From contig NZ_CP072378.1 of assembly GCF_018128245.1 (NCBI RefSeq), positions 1,550,001-1,614,000 of the forward strand: 64,000 bases of DNA, given 5' to 3'. This document shows, piece by piece, positions 55,039-62,904 of the stretch. The stretch comes from Leptotrichia sp. oral taxon 221. Its GTDB lineage: Bacteria; Fusobacteriota; Fusobacteriia; Fusobacteriales; Leptotrichiaceae. Position 1 is the first letter of the stretch. Each line of letters begins with the position of its first letter. Under the pieces are notes generated by a model, which saw nothing but the letters and a program-made list of their open reading frames with translations, did no database searches and was not told where the DNA came from. The translations under genes were made by a program, and so were the position numbers.

Positions 55039-56268
55039 TCATTTTATCTCTTGAATAATTGCTTCAATTTCAATATAAATATCTCTCATCTCCTTATTTT
55101 TTCTTTGATATTTAAATAATGGACCTATTATTGGAATACTCGACAATATCGGTATTTTTCTAACTGTCTCTTTTCCTACATTTTGCTTCAATCCTCCAAT
55201 AAACGTAGATCCCCCATTATTTAAAGTAATAGTCGTCCGAGTTTGATTTTTCTGTTTCGCCCCCGAAGATTCATTATAACTTGAAGTTAATTTAAAATTA
55301 CTAATTTCTGTATCCATTTTCAAAATAATTTTCTTTTCTCCATTCACATTTTTTATCTCAGGCAAAATTTTAAAAACTATTCCTGCTTCGGAAAATATCG
55401 GCTCAACGTAATCTTCATTATTTTTCGTAATTTTTTTCTCTCCAATAATTACTTCCTCAGTTACCCGTAATTCTCCTTCTTCCTTCTCCATTATCATCAA
55501 CGTCGGCATCGCCTCAATTTTTATATCCCCATTTTCTTTCAACAAATTAAAATCAATCCCTAAAAAATTTCCTCCCATCGAAAAAATCGAACTAATCGAA
55601 ACCTCTCCATTTAAAAATTTCCCAATCAAATTTTTTCTATTCGGATTAGCATTTTCAGGATTTATCGACCAGTCAATTCCAAGTCTCTCAAATAAATTAG
55701 AACTTGTATCAATTATCGTTCCTTTAATAATAACCTGTTCTTTTGCCCTATCCAAAGATTTAATAATCCTTTCCAATTCCAAAAATTTCTTCTCATCTCC
55801 ATTCAAAATAATTTTATTATCAATCCCGATCATTTTAAAATCTTCAAACCCATCCAAAGCTTCTGAAATTTCCTTCGCATCTCCATAATCCAAATAAATT
55901 TCCTTTATTTTTTTTGTTACTACAGGTGTTACCACCTTTTCAATAACAGTTTTTTGCACAGAATTATTTTCAGATTTTGATATTTCTCCATTTTTTTGAT
56001 TTGTACTAGATGATTTTTTTTGATTTTTATTATTCTGATTACTTTGATTATTTTGACTATCTTTACTCTCTTTATTTTTCAAATTTTGCAATTCCGTCTG
56101 CAATTTTTTTAACTTTTCCTTTTCAATATCTTCTCGATAGATAAAAATTTTTCCCATCCTATCTTTATCTTTTTTATCCACATAATTATTAACACTACTC
56201 GAAAAAGCAACATTACAAACAAAAAAACACAAAATTATTAACAAATTCTTATATTTCCTTTTTTTCAT
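55039..56268 (-). CDS. Secretin-family outer-membrane protein (GspD/PilQ-like)
   Basis: 409 residues with a signal peptide (about residues 1-23). A Ser/Asn/Gln/Lys-rich low-complexity region follows (about 60-105), then an N1-like domain and the C-terminal secretin domain with TTITLNNGGSTFIGGLKQ and RKIPILSSIPIIGPLFKY, the family hallmark. It is short for a secretin, with few periplasmic N domains. It forms the outer-membrane channel for pilus or pseudopilus. Last gene of the cluster that starts with the pilin at 61109. Confidence 0.92.
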   Translation of the reverse strand: MKKRKYKNLLIILCFFVCNVAFSSSVNNYVDKKDKDRMGKIFIYREDIEKEKLKKLQTELQNLKNKESKDSQNNQSNQNNKNQKKSSSTNQKNGEISKSENNSVQKTVIEKVVTPVVTKKIKEIYLDYGDAKEISEALDGFEDFKMIGIDNKIILNGDEKKFLELERIIKSLDRAKEQVIIKGTIIDTSSNLFERLGIDWSINPENANPNRKNLIGKFLNGEVSISSIFSMGGNFLGIDFNLLKENGDIKIEAMPTLMIMEKEEGELRVTEEVIIGEKKITKNNEDYVEPIFSEAGIVFKILPEIKNVNGEKKIILKMDTEISNFKLTSSYNESSGAKQKNQTRTTITLNNGGSTFIGGLKQNVGKETVRKIPILSSIPIIGPLFKYQRKNKEMRDIYIEIEAIIQEIK

Positions 56269-56330
56269 TCCCTCTCCCTTTTTACTTCTCTCAACTCAAT
56301 TCTCTAAAATTTATAATTTTTATCCATTCT

Positions 56331-56852
56331 CTATTTCGCTGTATTTTCAATATATCCCAATGAAATCTTATACGCTTCCTGTGTCAATTCAATATAACTC
56401 CGTGTCGTATCAATATATTTTTTACTCTTATTCACAAAATACAAAAATTTCCCAAAATCATTCAAACTCCCACTCAACGTAAAATGAATATATTTCAGAC
56501 TATACCCTTTCCTATCCCACAATTTCTCTGATTTCGAAATTTCTTTCAGTTTCAAACCGCTTTCATTCGAAAAAATATACACCATTTTCTTAAATTGTGA
56601 TTCATTTTTTATCGAAAGAATTCCAAATCTATCTATTAACATTTTTATTTTTTCATAATCATTTTCCATTTTCTCTTTATTTCTTGCCTTTTCAACAAAA
56701 ATCTCATCTATTTTATCCTCTAAATTTTTCTTATTTTCAACTATCAATTTCCCATCTTTTAAAGTTTCCTTATACTTCGAATATTTATCATTCAGCCCAA
56801 AAGCGCCTAATAAAACCAAAACTAAAAACACCAAATTTTTTAAATTCCCCAT
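56331..56852 (-). CDS. PilO/GspM-like assembly protein
   Basis: 173 residues: a short cytoplasmic N terminus, one membrane helix (about residues 4-20), a coiled coil (about 30-75) and a ferredoxin-like periplasmic domain with FTLSGSLNDFGKFLYFVNKS. This layout is that of PilO. The assignment rests on architecture and position, as the primary sequence is poorly conserved. I use the ATG at 56852 with GGGAG; the frame stays open to a GTG at 56882. Confidence 0.7.
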   Translation of the reverse strand: MGNLKNLVFLVLVLLGAFGLNDKYSKYKETLKDGKLIVENKKNLEDKIDEIFVEKARNKEKMENDYEKIKMLIDRFGILSIKNESQFKKMVYIFSNESGLKLKEISKSEKLWDRKGYSLKYIHFTLSGSLNDFGKFLYFVNKSKKYIDTTRSYIELTQEAYKISLGYIENTAK

Positions 56853-56887
56853 AATTTCTCCCAATTTCTCACTTAATTCCACATCTT

Positions 56888-58147
56888 CTAATTATCATTT
56901 TTCTTATCTATCATCGTATATTCGAACACAATTTCCTCATCATTATCCTTCAAATACCCCAATTCTGTACTCGAATATTTCCTCTCCAAATTATTCTCAA
57001 ATTTCTCAAAATTTTCAAATTTATTAACCGTTCCCTGAACAATCCATTTGTTATCGCTATAATTAATTTTCGTATAATCCACGCCATTCCTACTATTTTC
57101 AATCAAAAATTTTATAAAACTGTAATACTCTTTTCTTGTAATATTAGAATCTACCTCTTCCAATAGAGATAATTCTTTTGAATAATCAGGCAATTTCTCA
57201 TTTTTCTTACTCAAATATTCCTTCTCCAACTTTTTCGTTTCATTCTTCAATCGCTCATTCTTAGCTTTTTCCCTTTCCAACGGTATCAAATTTTGCAAAA
57301 AAATATACCCCGCTCCTATCAGTAAAATTACAGCTACATCTTTAACTTCAAATTTCTTTAAATTTTTATCATCAAAAAACTTCTCTTTTTTCAGAAAATT
57401 AGGCTCCTCATACAATTCTGTCCCTAAAAATATCTCTTTTAAATTATCCTCACTCAAACCAACTGTTTTCATGTCACTAAAATCATACTCTTCTAAATTC
57501 TCTAAATCATCAATTTTTAAATCGATCTCTTCAAACTCACTAATTTTCGAGTCTTCAATCACAAACCTTAAACTTTTTCTCTCTCCAATCGTTAAAATCT
57601 CAGTATCTTCATTTTTATTATAATTATAAATTGAAGCTACATCCACTTTTATATCCAGTAATTTCTTTTTTTCCTGCTTAAATACATTTTTAAATTCCTC
57701 GATTTTCTTCTTCTCAATACCAAAAGTTACATACTTGTCCTCAATGTGATTCAGAAAAAATTTTTTCTTCAAATATTTCATTTCTTTCATTTTCCAAAGA
57801 ATTTTTTCCTTTAAAATTTCCCATCTAAAATTTTCCTTAAAACTAATTTTCACCAATTTCTGAGTTCCATTTTTTTCAATATTTCCTTCAACATTTTCTT
57901 CAATTTCATCATCAAAATTTTCTATATTTTTAATATTATTATCTCTATAATCCGTTTCCATTCCTTCTATTTTAAAATACGAAAAATGCAAAATCAAAGA
58001 AATTTCCACTTCTTCACTCAAACTATATTCATCTAAACTCTCCAAAACCGAACTCAAATCTTGATTTTCATAAAAATAAATTTTCTCTTCTATAAATAAA
58101 TATATCTTTTCCTCACTTCTAATATATATTTTAATTTGTTCCCTCAC
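56888..58147 (-). CDS. GspL-like protein (PilM- and PilN-like parts in one chain)
   Basis: 419 residues. The N-terminal part of about 240 residues is acidic and cytoplasmic, in the place of the actin-like PilM domain, though no clear ATP motif is visible. One membrane helix follows (DVAVILLIGAGYIFLQNLIP, near residues 263-282), then a coiled coil and a PilN-like periplasmic domain (WIVQGTVNKFENFEKFENNL). This is the architecture of GspL. The GTG start follows GGGGAG. It lies directly before the PilO-like gene. Confidence 0.65.
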   Translation of the reverse strand: MREQIKIYIRSEEKIYLFIEEKIYFYENQDLSSVLESLDEYSLSEEVEISLILHFSYFKIEGMETDYRDNNIKNIENFDDEIEENVEGNIEKNGTQKLVKISFKENFRWEILKEKILWKMKEMKYLKKKFFLNHIEDKYVTFGIEKKKIEEFKNVFKQEKKKLLDIKVDVASIYNYNKNEDTEILTIGERKSLRFVIEDSKISEFEEIDLKIDDLENLEEYDFSDMKTVGLSEDNLKEIFLGTELYEEPNFLKKEKFFDDKNLKKFEVKDVAVILLIGAGYIFLQNLIPLEREKAKNERLKNETKKLEKEYLSKKNEKLPDYSKELSLLEEVDSNITRKEYYSFIKFLIENSRNGVDYTKINYSDNKWIVQGTVNKFENFEKFENNLERKYSSTELGYLKDNDEEIVFEYTMIDKKNDN

Positions 58148-58247
58148 ATTCTCTCCCCATTTATAACTTTTACATCAAAACTACTACAAAAAATCTCCAA
58201 AACCTAACTATCTTCACTCAACTAATTTCTAAAAAATAAAATATTTT

Positions 58248-58793
58248 CTATAAAAATTTACTCTCTATTCTTATTATCTCAATTTCTTTCAAACTCTTTC
58301 GCCTAAAAGAAATTTTCTCCTCATACTCAATTTCCTCGCCCAAAACTTTTCTTGAATAAATAATTTTTAAATTTCTGTAAACCTCGTTTTCCTTCAATGG
58401 AATCACGTATTTATTCCCATCTTCATCCATCACTTCTTTGATTCTATATCCTCCAACACTTTCAAAACCAGAACTCAAATAAATCAACTTCTTTATCTCT
58501 ATTTTACCTAAATTATCAATTCCTATATTTGAATCAAAATACTTTTCTCTAGTTTCCAAATTTACATTTTCATTATTAAAATAAATCCCTTTTTTCAGAA
58601 TTCTCTCTAAATTTTCCTCTTCCTTTTGAATCAAAAAACTTTTAGAAACTTTTCTCTCACTCTTCACCAACGAATTTATCTTAACCTTTTCCCTTACAAA
58701 ATACATAAAATTAAAAGAAAATACTGTTATTATTGACAACACAATCAACACATAAATTAAACTTACTCCCCTATTTTTCTCAGACTCTTTCAT
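58248..58793 (-). CDS. Prepilin-like minor protein (PilX/GspK type)
   Basis: 181 residues. A short basic leader ends in Gly, followed by a hydrophobic helix: NRG then VSLIYVLIVLSIITVFSFNF. The fifth mature residue is Tyr, not Glu, as in GspK-type tip pseudopilins. The C-terminal part is soluble and rich in Lys and Glu. The identification rests on the leader and position. Confidence 0.65.
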   Translation of the reverse strand: MKESEKNRGVSLIYVLIVLSIITVFSFNFMYFVREKVKINSLVKSERKVSKSFLIQKEEENLERILKKGIYFNNENVNLETREKYFDSNIGIDNLGKIEIKKLIYLSSGFESVGGYRIKEVMDEDGNKYVIPLKENEVYRNLKIIYSRKVLGEEIEYEEKISFRRKSLKEIEIIRIESKFL

Positions 58794-58910
58794 TTTCCTA
58801 CCTTCTCAAATAACTATAATTTTCTATCAAAACCAAAATCTCTAAATTCTCTAAATATCAAAATTCCAAAATTTCTATTCTATAAAACTTTAATAAAAAT
58901 TTCAAAAAAA

Positions 58911-59411
58911 TCAAACACTCAAAATTATAATCTCACTTTTCCCCAAATATTTACTCTTTATAGCTAAAATACCACCAATCTTCTCAAAATTTATATCTTC
59001 GTACTCACCAATCAAAGATCTATTACCGAAATTAGGAAATCCACTTACCTCAGAAATATACAATTTTTTATTAACAATCTCCAACTTATAAAATATTCTA
59101 TTCTTCCAATAAATTATTTGATTACCTCTAACAAATAAATTTGTTTTCTCACCACTATAATCGAATTCCTCCAAATCTCTATCTTCGAGCTCTACCTTCA
59201 CTTTCTCCAATGCAAAATAAATATTCTCATCCATTTTCTGACTATTCTTTTTCACATTCTCAATTATAGCAACTCTCTTTAAAAATACCGCAATAACCGA
59301 CACTAAAACAGAAAATATCAACATACTAATCAAAACTTCCACCAACAAATATCCCTTTTGTTTTATCACATTTTTTATATCTCTGCTTTTTCCCATTCTC
59401 TCGCAACTCAC
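58911..59411 (-). CDS. Prepilin-type protein (minor pilin, PilW/GspJ-like)
   Basis: 166 residues with a leader of about 19 residues ending KQKG, then YLLVEVLISMLIFSVLVSVI with Glu at mature position 5, the class III signal cut by prepilin peptidase. The GTG at 59411 has AAGGGG 9 nt upstream; an ATG at 59396 is an alternative with a poorer site. A soluble beta-rich C-terminal domain ends IKSKYLGKSEIIILSV. Confidence 0.75.
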   Translation of the reverse strand: MSCERMGKSRDIKNVIKQKGYLLVEVLISMLIFSVLVSVIAVFLKRVAIIENVKKNSQKMDENIYFALEKVKVELEDRDLEEFDYSGEKTNLFVRGNQIIYWKNRIFYKLEIVNKKLYISEVSGFPNFGNRSLIGEYEDINFEKIGGILAIKSKYLGKSEIIILSV

Positions 59412-59586
59412 TCTACTTTTCCCCTTTTTATCCCCATCTTCTTCAGCCCTTTATCTCACAACTTCTTTATTCTTTATTTATTTCTCATACTTCTTATAAA
59501 TTTTTTCATCCTACTCTAACTCAATATTCCTTTTTCTCAATTTTACCACTCTCTAAATAAAACAATCTCTCACTCTTTCATCTACA

Positions 59587-60009
59587 TTACGAAATTTTTG
59601 GAAAATAATACCTCTTTATCCCGTCAACCTCAATCTCAAAAATATATTCCTTCTCATTATTTTCATTAACATAATAATATTCCGTCGAAGATATCTTCAC
59701 TTTTTTATTCTTTTCAAATAAATCATTTCCTAAAATTCTATATTTATCATCAATCATAAATCTACTATAAAATTCCTGCATCCCTTTGATATCATACTGT
59801 CCTTGAAAATTAAATATTCTCAAATAATCAACACCTCTCAATAATTCCAACATATTTTCACTTTGCAAGTTACTCTTTTTTTCATCATCTGATTTCACAT
59901 TCACTCTAAATGTCTTCAAAAAAATATTCGCTATTGGAAACAAAACACTTACAATAAAAAACATCGAAAGCAAACTCTCTATAAGCATTTCTCCACTATT
60001 CTTTCCCAA
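59587..60009 (-). CDS. Prepilin-type protein (minor pilin, PilV/GspI-like)
   Basis: 140 residues with a very short leader MGKNSG, then EMLIESLLSMFFIVSVLFPI. Glu is at mature position 5, but the first mature residue is Glu instead of the usual Phe or Met. The TTG start is supported by GAGGGGG 7-9 nt upstream. Position between prepilin peptidase and other minor pilins supports the call. The 242 bases to the peptidase gene show no other gene. Confidence 0.7.
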   Translation of the reverse strand: MGKNSGEMLIESLLSMFFIVSVLFPIANIFLKTFRVNVKSDDEKKSNLQSENMLELLRGVDYLRIFNFQGQYDIKGMQEFYSRFMIDDKYRILGNDLFEKNKKVKISSTEYYYVNENNEKEYIFEIEVDGIKRYYFPKIS

Positions 60010-60251
60010 ACTTCTTCCCCCTCAATAATAACCAGTCTATTCAAATCAATAATAATCAACCTATTCAAATATTTTTAAATAATTAATATATTCTTTATTA
60101 TCTTTTTTACAATTTTAAAACAATTTTTCTAGAATTTTCAAATAATTTTTTAAAAACTAGCATCTTTTATTTACAAAAATATTTTTCACTATTTGATTTT
60201 TTCTACTATCTCTTAAAACTATCATCTATTCCCCATTTTTTTACTTATCCA

Positions 60252-60707
60252 TCACATAAAAAACTTTTCAAATAACAAATAATTCAAAATAATATACGGA
60301 GCAAATGGCACATACTCTCCTCTTTTCCCTCTCATCCTCCAATAAACCAACACCAAAACCACAATAGCTGCCGACAAAAAATATAAATTCTGATAAAAAA
60401 ATAACACTTGTCTAAAATCTCTATACTTCAACAACCCACCTATGACAATCATTAATTTTACATCTCCAAATCCAATCAATTCCTTTTTAAAATAGTCCTC
60501 AACTATATATAAAATCAATAACGGCATCGAAAACGCACACCATCCCAAATACACCTTTTCAAAATTATTTCTCTCAATACCAAGCAAAATCCCAATAACT
60601 AATAAGATTACTAAATCTCTATCCTTAATAATTTTCTCTCTAAAATCTATAAAACATATCCTTACTAAAACAACATATTTTATCAATCCTAAACAAAACC
60701 CTAACAT
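60252..60707 (-). CDS. Prepilin peptidase, A24 domain only
   Basis: 151 residues, membrane-embedded aspartic peptidase. The two catalytic aspartates are in RICFIDFREKIIKD (near residue 21) and ELIGFGDVKLMIVI (GxGD, near 82). The N-terminal cytoplasmic methyltransferase domain with CxxC pairs found in PilD/GspO is absent, so mature pilins may not be N-methylated by it. Its ATG directly follows the TAG of the pilin gene. Confidence 0.9.
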   Translation of the reverse strand: MLGFCLGLIKYVVLVRICFIDFREKIIKDRDLVILLVIGILLGIERNNFEKVYLGWCAFSMPLLILYIVEDYFKKELIGFGDVKLMIVIGGLLKYRDFRQVLFFYQNLYFLSAAIVVLVLVYWRMRGKRGEYVPFAPYIILNYLLFEKFFM

Positions 60708-61109
60708 CTATTTTCTTATCTCTTCTCCAGGAAAAGCCTTACTACTACTATTAATCTTCGCATAAACCTCCCCTTTATCATAAATAACAACTCCTTCAAT
60801 ATTTCCTATCTTAAAATTACCATTATTTTGTAGTCCAATTCCTAATCTATTCAAATTATCATATTCTTTCAAAACATCTTGCAAATTTTTAGGTAAATCA
60901 CCACCATTATCAACACTCCAAGAAGTCGAACTATTATTCAAATCTGCAACCGCGCCAACAACCTTACTTCTATTAGCCTTATTCAAATATTTCCCAACTT
61001 GCGGTATCGCAATCGCCGAAATTATAGTAATAATCGCAACTACTAAAATAACTTCAATCAAAGTAAATCCCTTGTTCTTTCTTTTAATTCCTTTTTTCAA
61101 ATAACCCAT
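60708..61109 (-). CDS. Major type IV pilin / major pseudopilin (PilA/GspG-like)
   Basis: 133 residues. The basic leader ends KNKG, then FTLIEVILVVAIITIISAIA, a canonical class III signal with Glu at position 5. The mature globular part of about 95 residues contains DLNNSSTSWSVDNGGDLPKN and lacks a Cys pair. SD GAGGTG. It is the first gene of the cluster and is followed immediately by its peptidase. Confidence 0.93.
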   Translation of the reverse strand: MGYLKKGIKRKNKGFTLIEVILVVAIITIISAIAIPQVGKYLNKANRSKVVGAVADLNNSSTSWSVDNGGDLPKNLQDVLKEYDNLNRLGIGLQNNGNFKIGNIEGVVIYDKGEVYAKINSSSKAFPGEEIRK

Positions 61110-61345
61110 TCCCTTTCACCTCTTTTTAATTTATTTTTAATATTTATACTATATTTTTTTAAAAATGTCAAATATTTTTTTTATTTTTCTATATTTTGAA
61201 AATAAAAAAATAAATTTTTCCCAGTAATAATCACACTTTTGAATATTTCCTATAATTTAAAGAAATTTTTATATACGAATGAAAAATGAGAAAAGTAAGA
61301 AAAGATCTATTAAGTGAGTTTAATAAAAAATAAATTTTTTCTCTG

Positions 61346-61378
61346 TAAACAAAAAAAAGAAGATATTATATCTTCTTC
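61346..61378 (-). terminator. Terminator of the 14-tRNA operon
   Basis: Stem AGAAGATAT/ATATCTTCT, followed by eight T on the minus strand, about 80 nt after the last tRNA. The rest of 61110-61458 shows no gene. Confidence 0.88.
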
Positions 61379-61458
61379 CATTGTCTTTATCTTAACTTTT
61401 TATTTATTTACTTTCATAGTTTTTAATAAAATTATTAATTTAAATTCTGAATTTTAAA

Positions 61459-61533
61459 TGGTACGGCCTAGGGGGATCGAACCCCTGTTGCCAGGATGAA
61501 AACCTGGAGTCCTAACCACTAGACGAAGGCCGC
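61459..61533 (-). tRNA. tRNA-Glu (TTC), copy 2
   Basis: 75 nt, anticodon loop TTTTCAT, encoded CCA. The acceptor stem starts with a G-T pair. Last tRNA of the operon. Confidence 0.96.
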
Positions 61534-61545
61534 AGAACTCTTTCT

Positions 61546-61622
61546 TGGTGGATCCAGCTGGACTTGAACCAGCGACCGCTCGGTTATGAGCCGAGTGCTC
61601 TAACCAGCTGAGCTATGGATCC
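61546..61622 (-). tRNA. tRNA-Ile2 (CAT), copy 2
   Basis: 77 nt, anticodon loop CTCATAA, acceptor GGATCCA/TGGATCC, encoded CCA. The loop and stem fit the lysidine-modified Ile tRNA that reads ATA better than Met. Confidence 0.88.
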
Positions 61623-61626
61623 TTAA

Positions 61627-61703
61627 TGGCGTACCTGAAGAGATTCGAACTCCTGGCCCACGGCTTAGAAGGCCGTTGCTCTATCCAACTGAGCTACAGG
61701 TAC
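61627..61703 (-). tRNA. tRNA-Arg (TCT), copy 2
   Basis: 77 nt, anticodon loop CTTCTAA, discriminator G, encoded CCA. Confidence 0.96.
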
Positions 61704-61729
61704 ACATCATTATTTTTTCTTTATTAAAA

Positions 61730-61805
61730 TGGTGAGCCATACTGGGATCGAACCAGTGACACCTTGATTAAAAGTCAAGTGCTCTACCGACTGAGCTAAT
61801 GGCTC
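61730..61805 (-). tRNA. tRNA-Lys (TTT), copy 2
   Basis: 76 nt, anticodon loop CTTTTAA, encoded CCA. Confidence 0.96.
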
Positions 61806-61811
61806 TCAATT

Positions 61812-61887
61812 TGGAGCGGGAGACGAGGGTCGAACTCGCGACATTCAGCTTGGAAGGCTGACGCTCTACCAACTGAGCTACTCCCGC
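61812..61887 (-). tRNA. tRNA-Gly (TCC), copy 2
   Basis: 76 nt, anticodon loop CTTCCAA, discriminator T, encoded CCA. Confidence 0.96.
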
Positions 61888-61899
61888 ATATCTTTTTTG

Positions 61900-61986
61900 T
61901 GGTGCCTCGGGCCGGACTTGAACCGGCACGGAATTGCTTCCACAGGATTTTAAGTCCTGTGCGTCTACCGATTTCGCCACCAAGGC
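61900..61986 (-). tRNA. tRNA-Leu (TAA), copy 2
   Basis: 87-nt class II tRNA, anticodon loop CTTAAAA, encoded CCA; identical to the copies at 20047 and 62660. Confidence 0.96.
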
Positions 61987-62004
61987 ATATTAATACTTTT
62001 TAAA

Positions 62005-62080
62005 TGGTGCCCAGACGCGGAATCGAACCACGGACACAGGGATTTTCAGTCCCTTGCTCTACCGACTGAGCTATCTGGGC
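62005..62080 (-). tRNA. tRNA-Phe (GAA)
   Basis: 76 nt, anticodon loop CTGAAAA, encoded CCA. It lies between the two copies of the duplicated block. Confidence 0.96.
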
Positions 62081-62084
62081 AAAA

Positions 62085-62171
62085 TGGCGGGTGAACTGGG
62101 ATTCGAACCCAGACATCTTGCGATTTCGCCGGTTTTCAAGACCGGTCCCTTAGCCGTTCGGACATCCACCC
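62085..62171 (-). tRNA. tRNA-Ser (TGA)
   Basis: 87-nt class II tRNA, anticodon loop CTTGAAA, discriminator G, encoded CCA. It lies between the two copies of the duplicated block. Confidence 0.96.
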
Positions 62172-62217
62172 ATACTAAAAGCAAATAATTATTATTAATT
62201 TAAATTCTAAATTTTAA

Positions 62218-62292
62218 TGGTACGGCCTAGGGGGATCGAACCCCTGTTGCCAGGATGAAAACCTGGAGTCCTAACCACTAGACGAAGGCCGC
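62218..62292 (-). tRNA. tRNA-Glu (TTC), copy 1
   Basis: 75 nt, anticodon loop TTTTCAT, encoded CCA; identical to copy 2. Confidence 0.96.
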
Positions 62293-62304
62293 AAAACTCT
62301 TTCT

Positions 62305-62381
62305 TGGTGGATCCAGCTGGACTTGAACCAGCGACCGCTCGGTTATGAGCCGAGTGCTCTAACCAGCTGAGCTATGGATCC
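62305..62381 (-). tRNA. tRNA-Ile2 (CAT), copy 1
   Basis: 77 nt, anticodon loop CTCATAA, encoded CCA; identical to copy 2. Ile2 is favoured over Met. Confidence 0.88.
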
Positions 62382-62385
62382 TTAA

Positions 62386-62462
62386 TGGCGTACCTGAAGA
62401 GATTCGAACTCCTGGCCCACGGCTTAGAAGGCCGTTGCTCTATCCAACTGAGCTACAGGTAC
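62386..62462 (-). tRNA. tRNA-Arg (TCT), copy 1
   Basis: 77 nt, anticodon loop CTTCTAA, encoded CCA. Confidence 0.96.
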
Positions 62463-62489
62463 ACATCATTATTTTTTTCTTTATTAAAA

Positions 62490-62565
62490 TGGTGAGCCAT
62501 ACTGGGATCGAACCAGTGACACCTTGATTAAAAGTCAAGTGCTCTACCGACTGAGCTAATGGCTC
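62490..62565 (-). tRNA. tRNA-Lys (TTT), copy 1
   Basis: 76 nt, anticodon loop CTTTTAA, encoded CCA. Confidence 0.96.
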
Positions 62566-62571
62566 TCAATT

Positions 62572-62647
62572 TGGAGCGGGAGACGAGGGTCGAACTCGCG
62601 ACATTCAGCTTGGAAGGCTGACGCTCTACCAACTGAGCTACTCCCGC
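62572..62647 (-). tRNA. tRNA-Gly (TCC), copy 1
   Basis: 76 nt, anticodon loop CTTCCAA, encoded CCA. Confidence 0.96.
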
Positions 62648-62659
62648 ATATCTTTTTTG

Positions 62660-62746
62660 TGGTGCCTCGGGCCGGACTTGAACCGGCACGGAATTGCTTC
62701 CACAGGATTTTAAGTCCTGTGCGTCTACCGATTTCGCCACCAAGGC
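62660..62746 (-). tRNA. tRNA-Leu (TAA), copy 1
   Basis: 87-nt class II tRNA, anticodon loop CTTAAAA, encoded CCA. First tRNA of the operon. Confidence 0.96.
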
Positions 62747-62787
62747 ATAATTGTTACCTCTCTTATGTTTTTCACAACTACTCAATT

Positions 62788-62816
62788 AGTATATCATAGC
62801 CTTTTATTTTTGTCAA
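62788..62816 (-). promoter_or_regulatory. Promoter of the 14-tRNA operon
   Basis: TTGACA (62811-62816) and TATACT (62788-62793), 17-nt spacer, about 40 nt before the first tRNA. Confidence 0.9.
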
Positions 62817-62849
62817 CACTTTTTTTATTTTTTTTATTTATTTTTTTCA

Positions 62850-62889
62850 ATCCCCTTTAATTCATTAGTTTTTTAGAATCAAAGGGGAT
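62850..62889. terminator. Hairpin after the acyltransferase fusion gene
   Basis: Arms ATCCCCTTT (62850-62858) and AAAGGGGAT (62881-62889) with a 22-nt loop, 15 nt after the stop of the fusion gene. No T run follows on the minus strand, so termination may be weak or factor-dependent. Confidence 0.5.
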
Positions 62890-62904
62890 CAAATTATGTG
62901 CTTT

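Larger units (their letters stand above)
61459..62746 (-). repeat. Tandem duplication of a six-tRNA block
   Basis: The block Leu-Gly-Lys-Arg-Ile2-Glu occurs at 62218-62746 and again at 61459-61986. The copies differ by one T in the Arg-Lys spacer and one base in the Glu-Ile2 spacer. Ser and Phe tRNAs lie between the copies. The AT-rich sequence past each Glu gene is also similar. Confidence 0.93.

Noticed and set aside
61768-62785. Two open frames encoding VAKSVDAQDLKSCG and similar sequence
   Set aside because: They lie wholly inside tRNA genes on the same strand and are the well-known false proteins produced by translating tRNA arrays.
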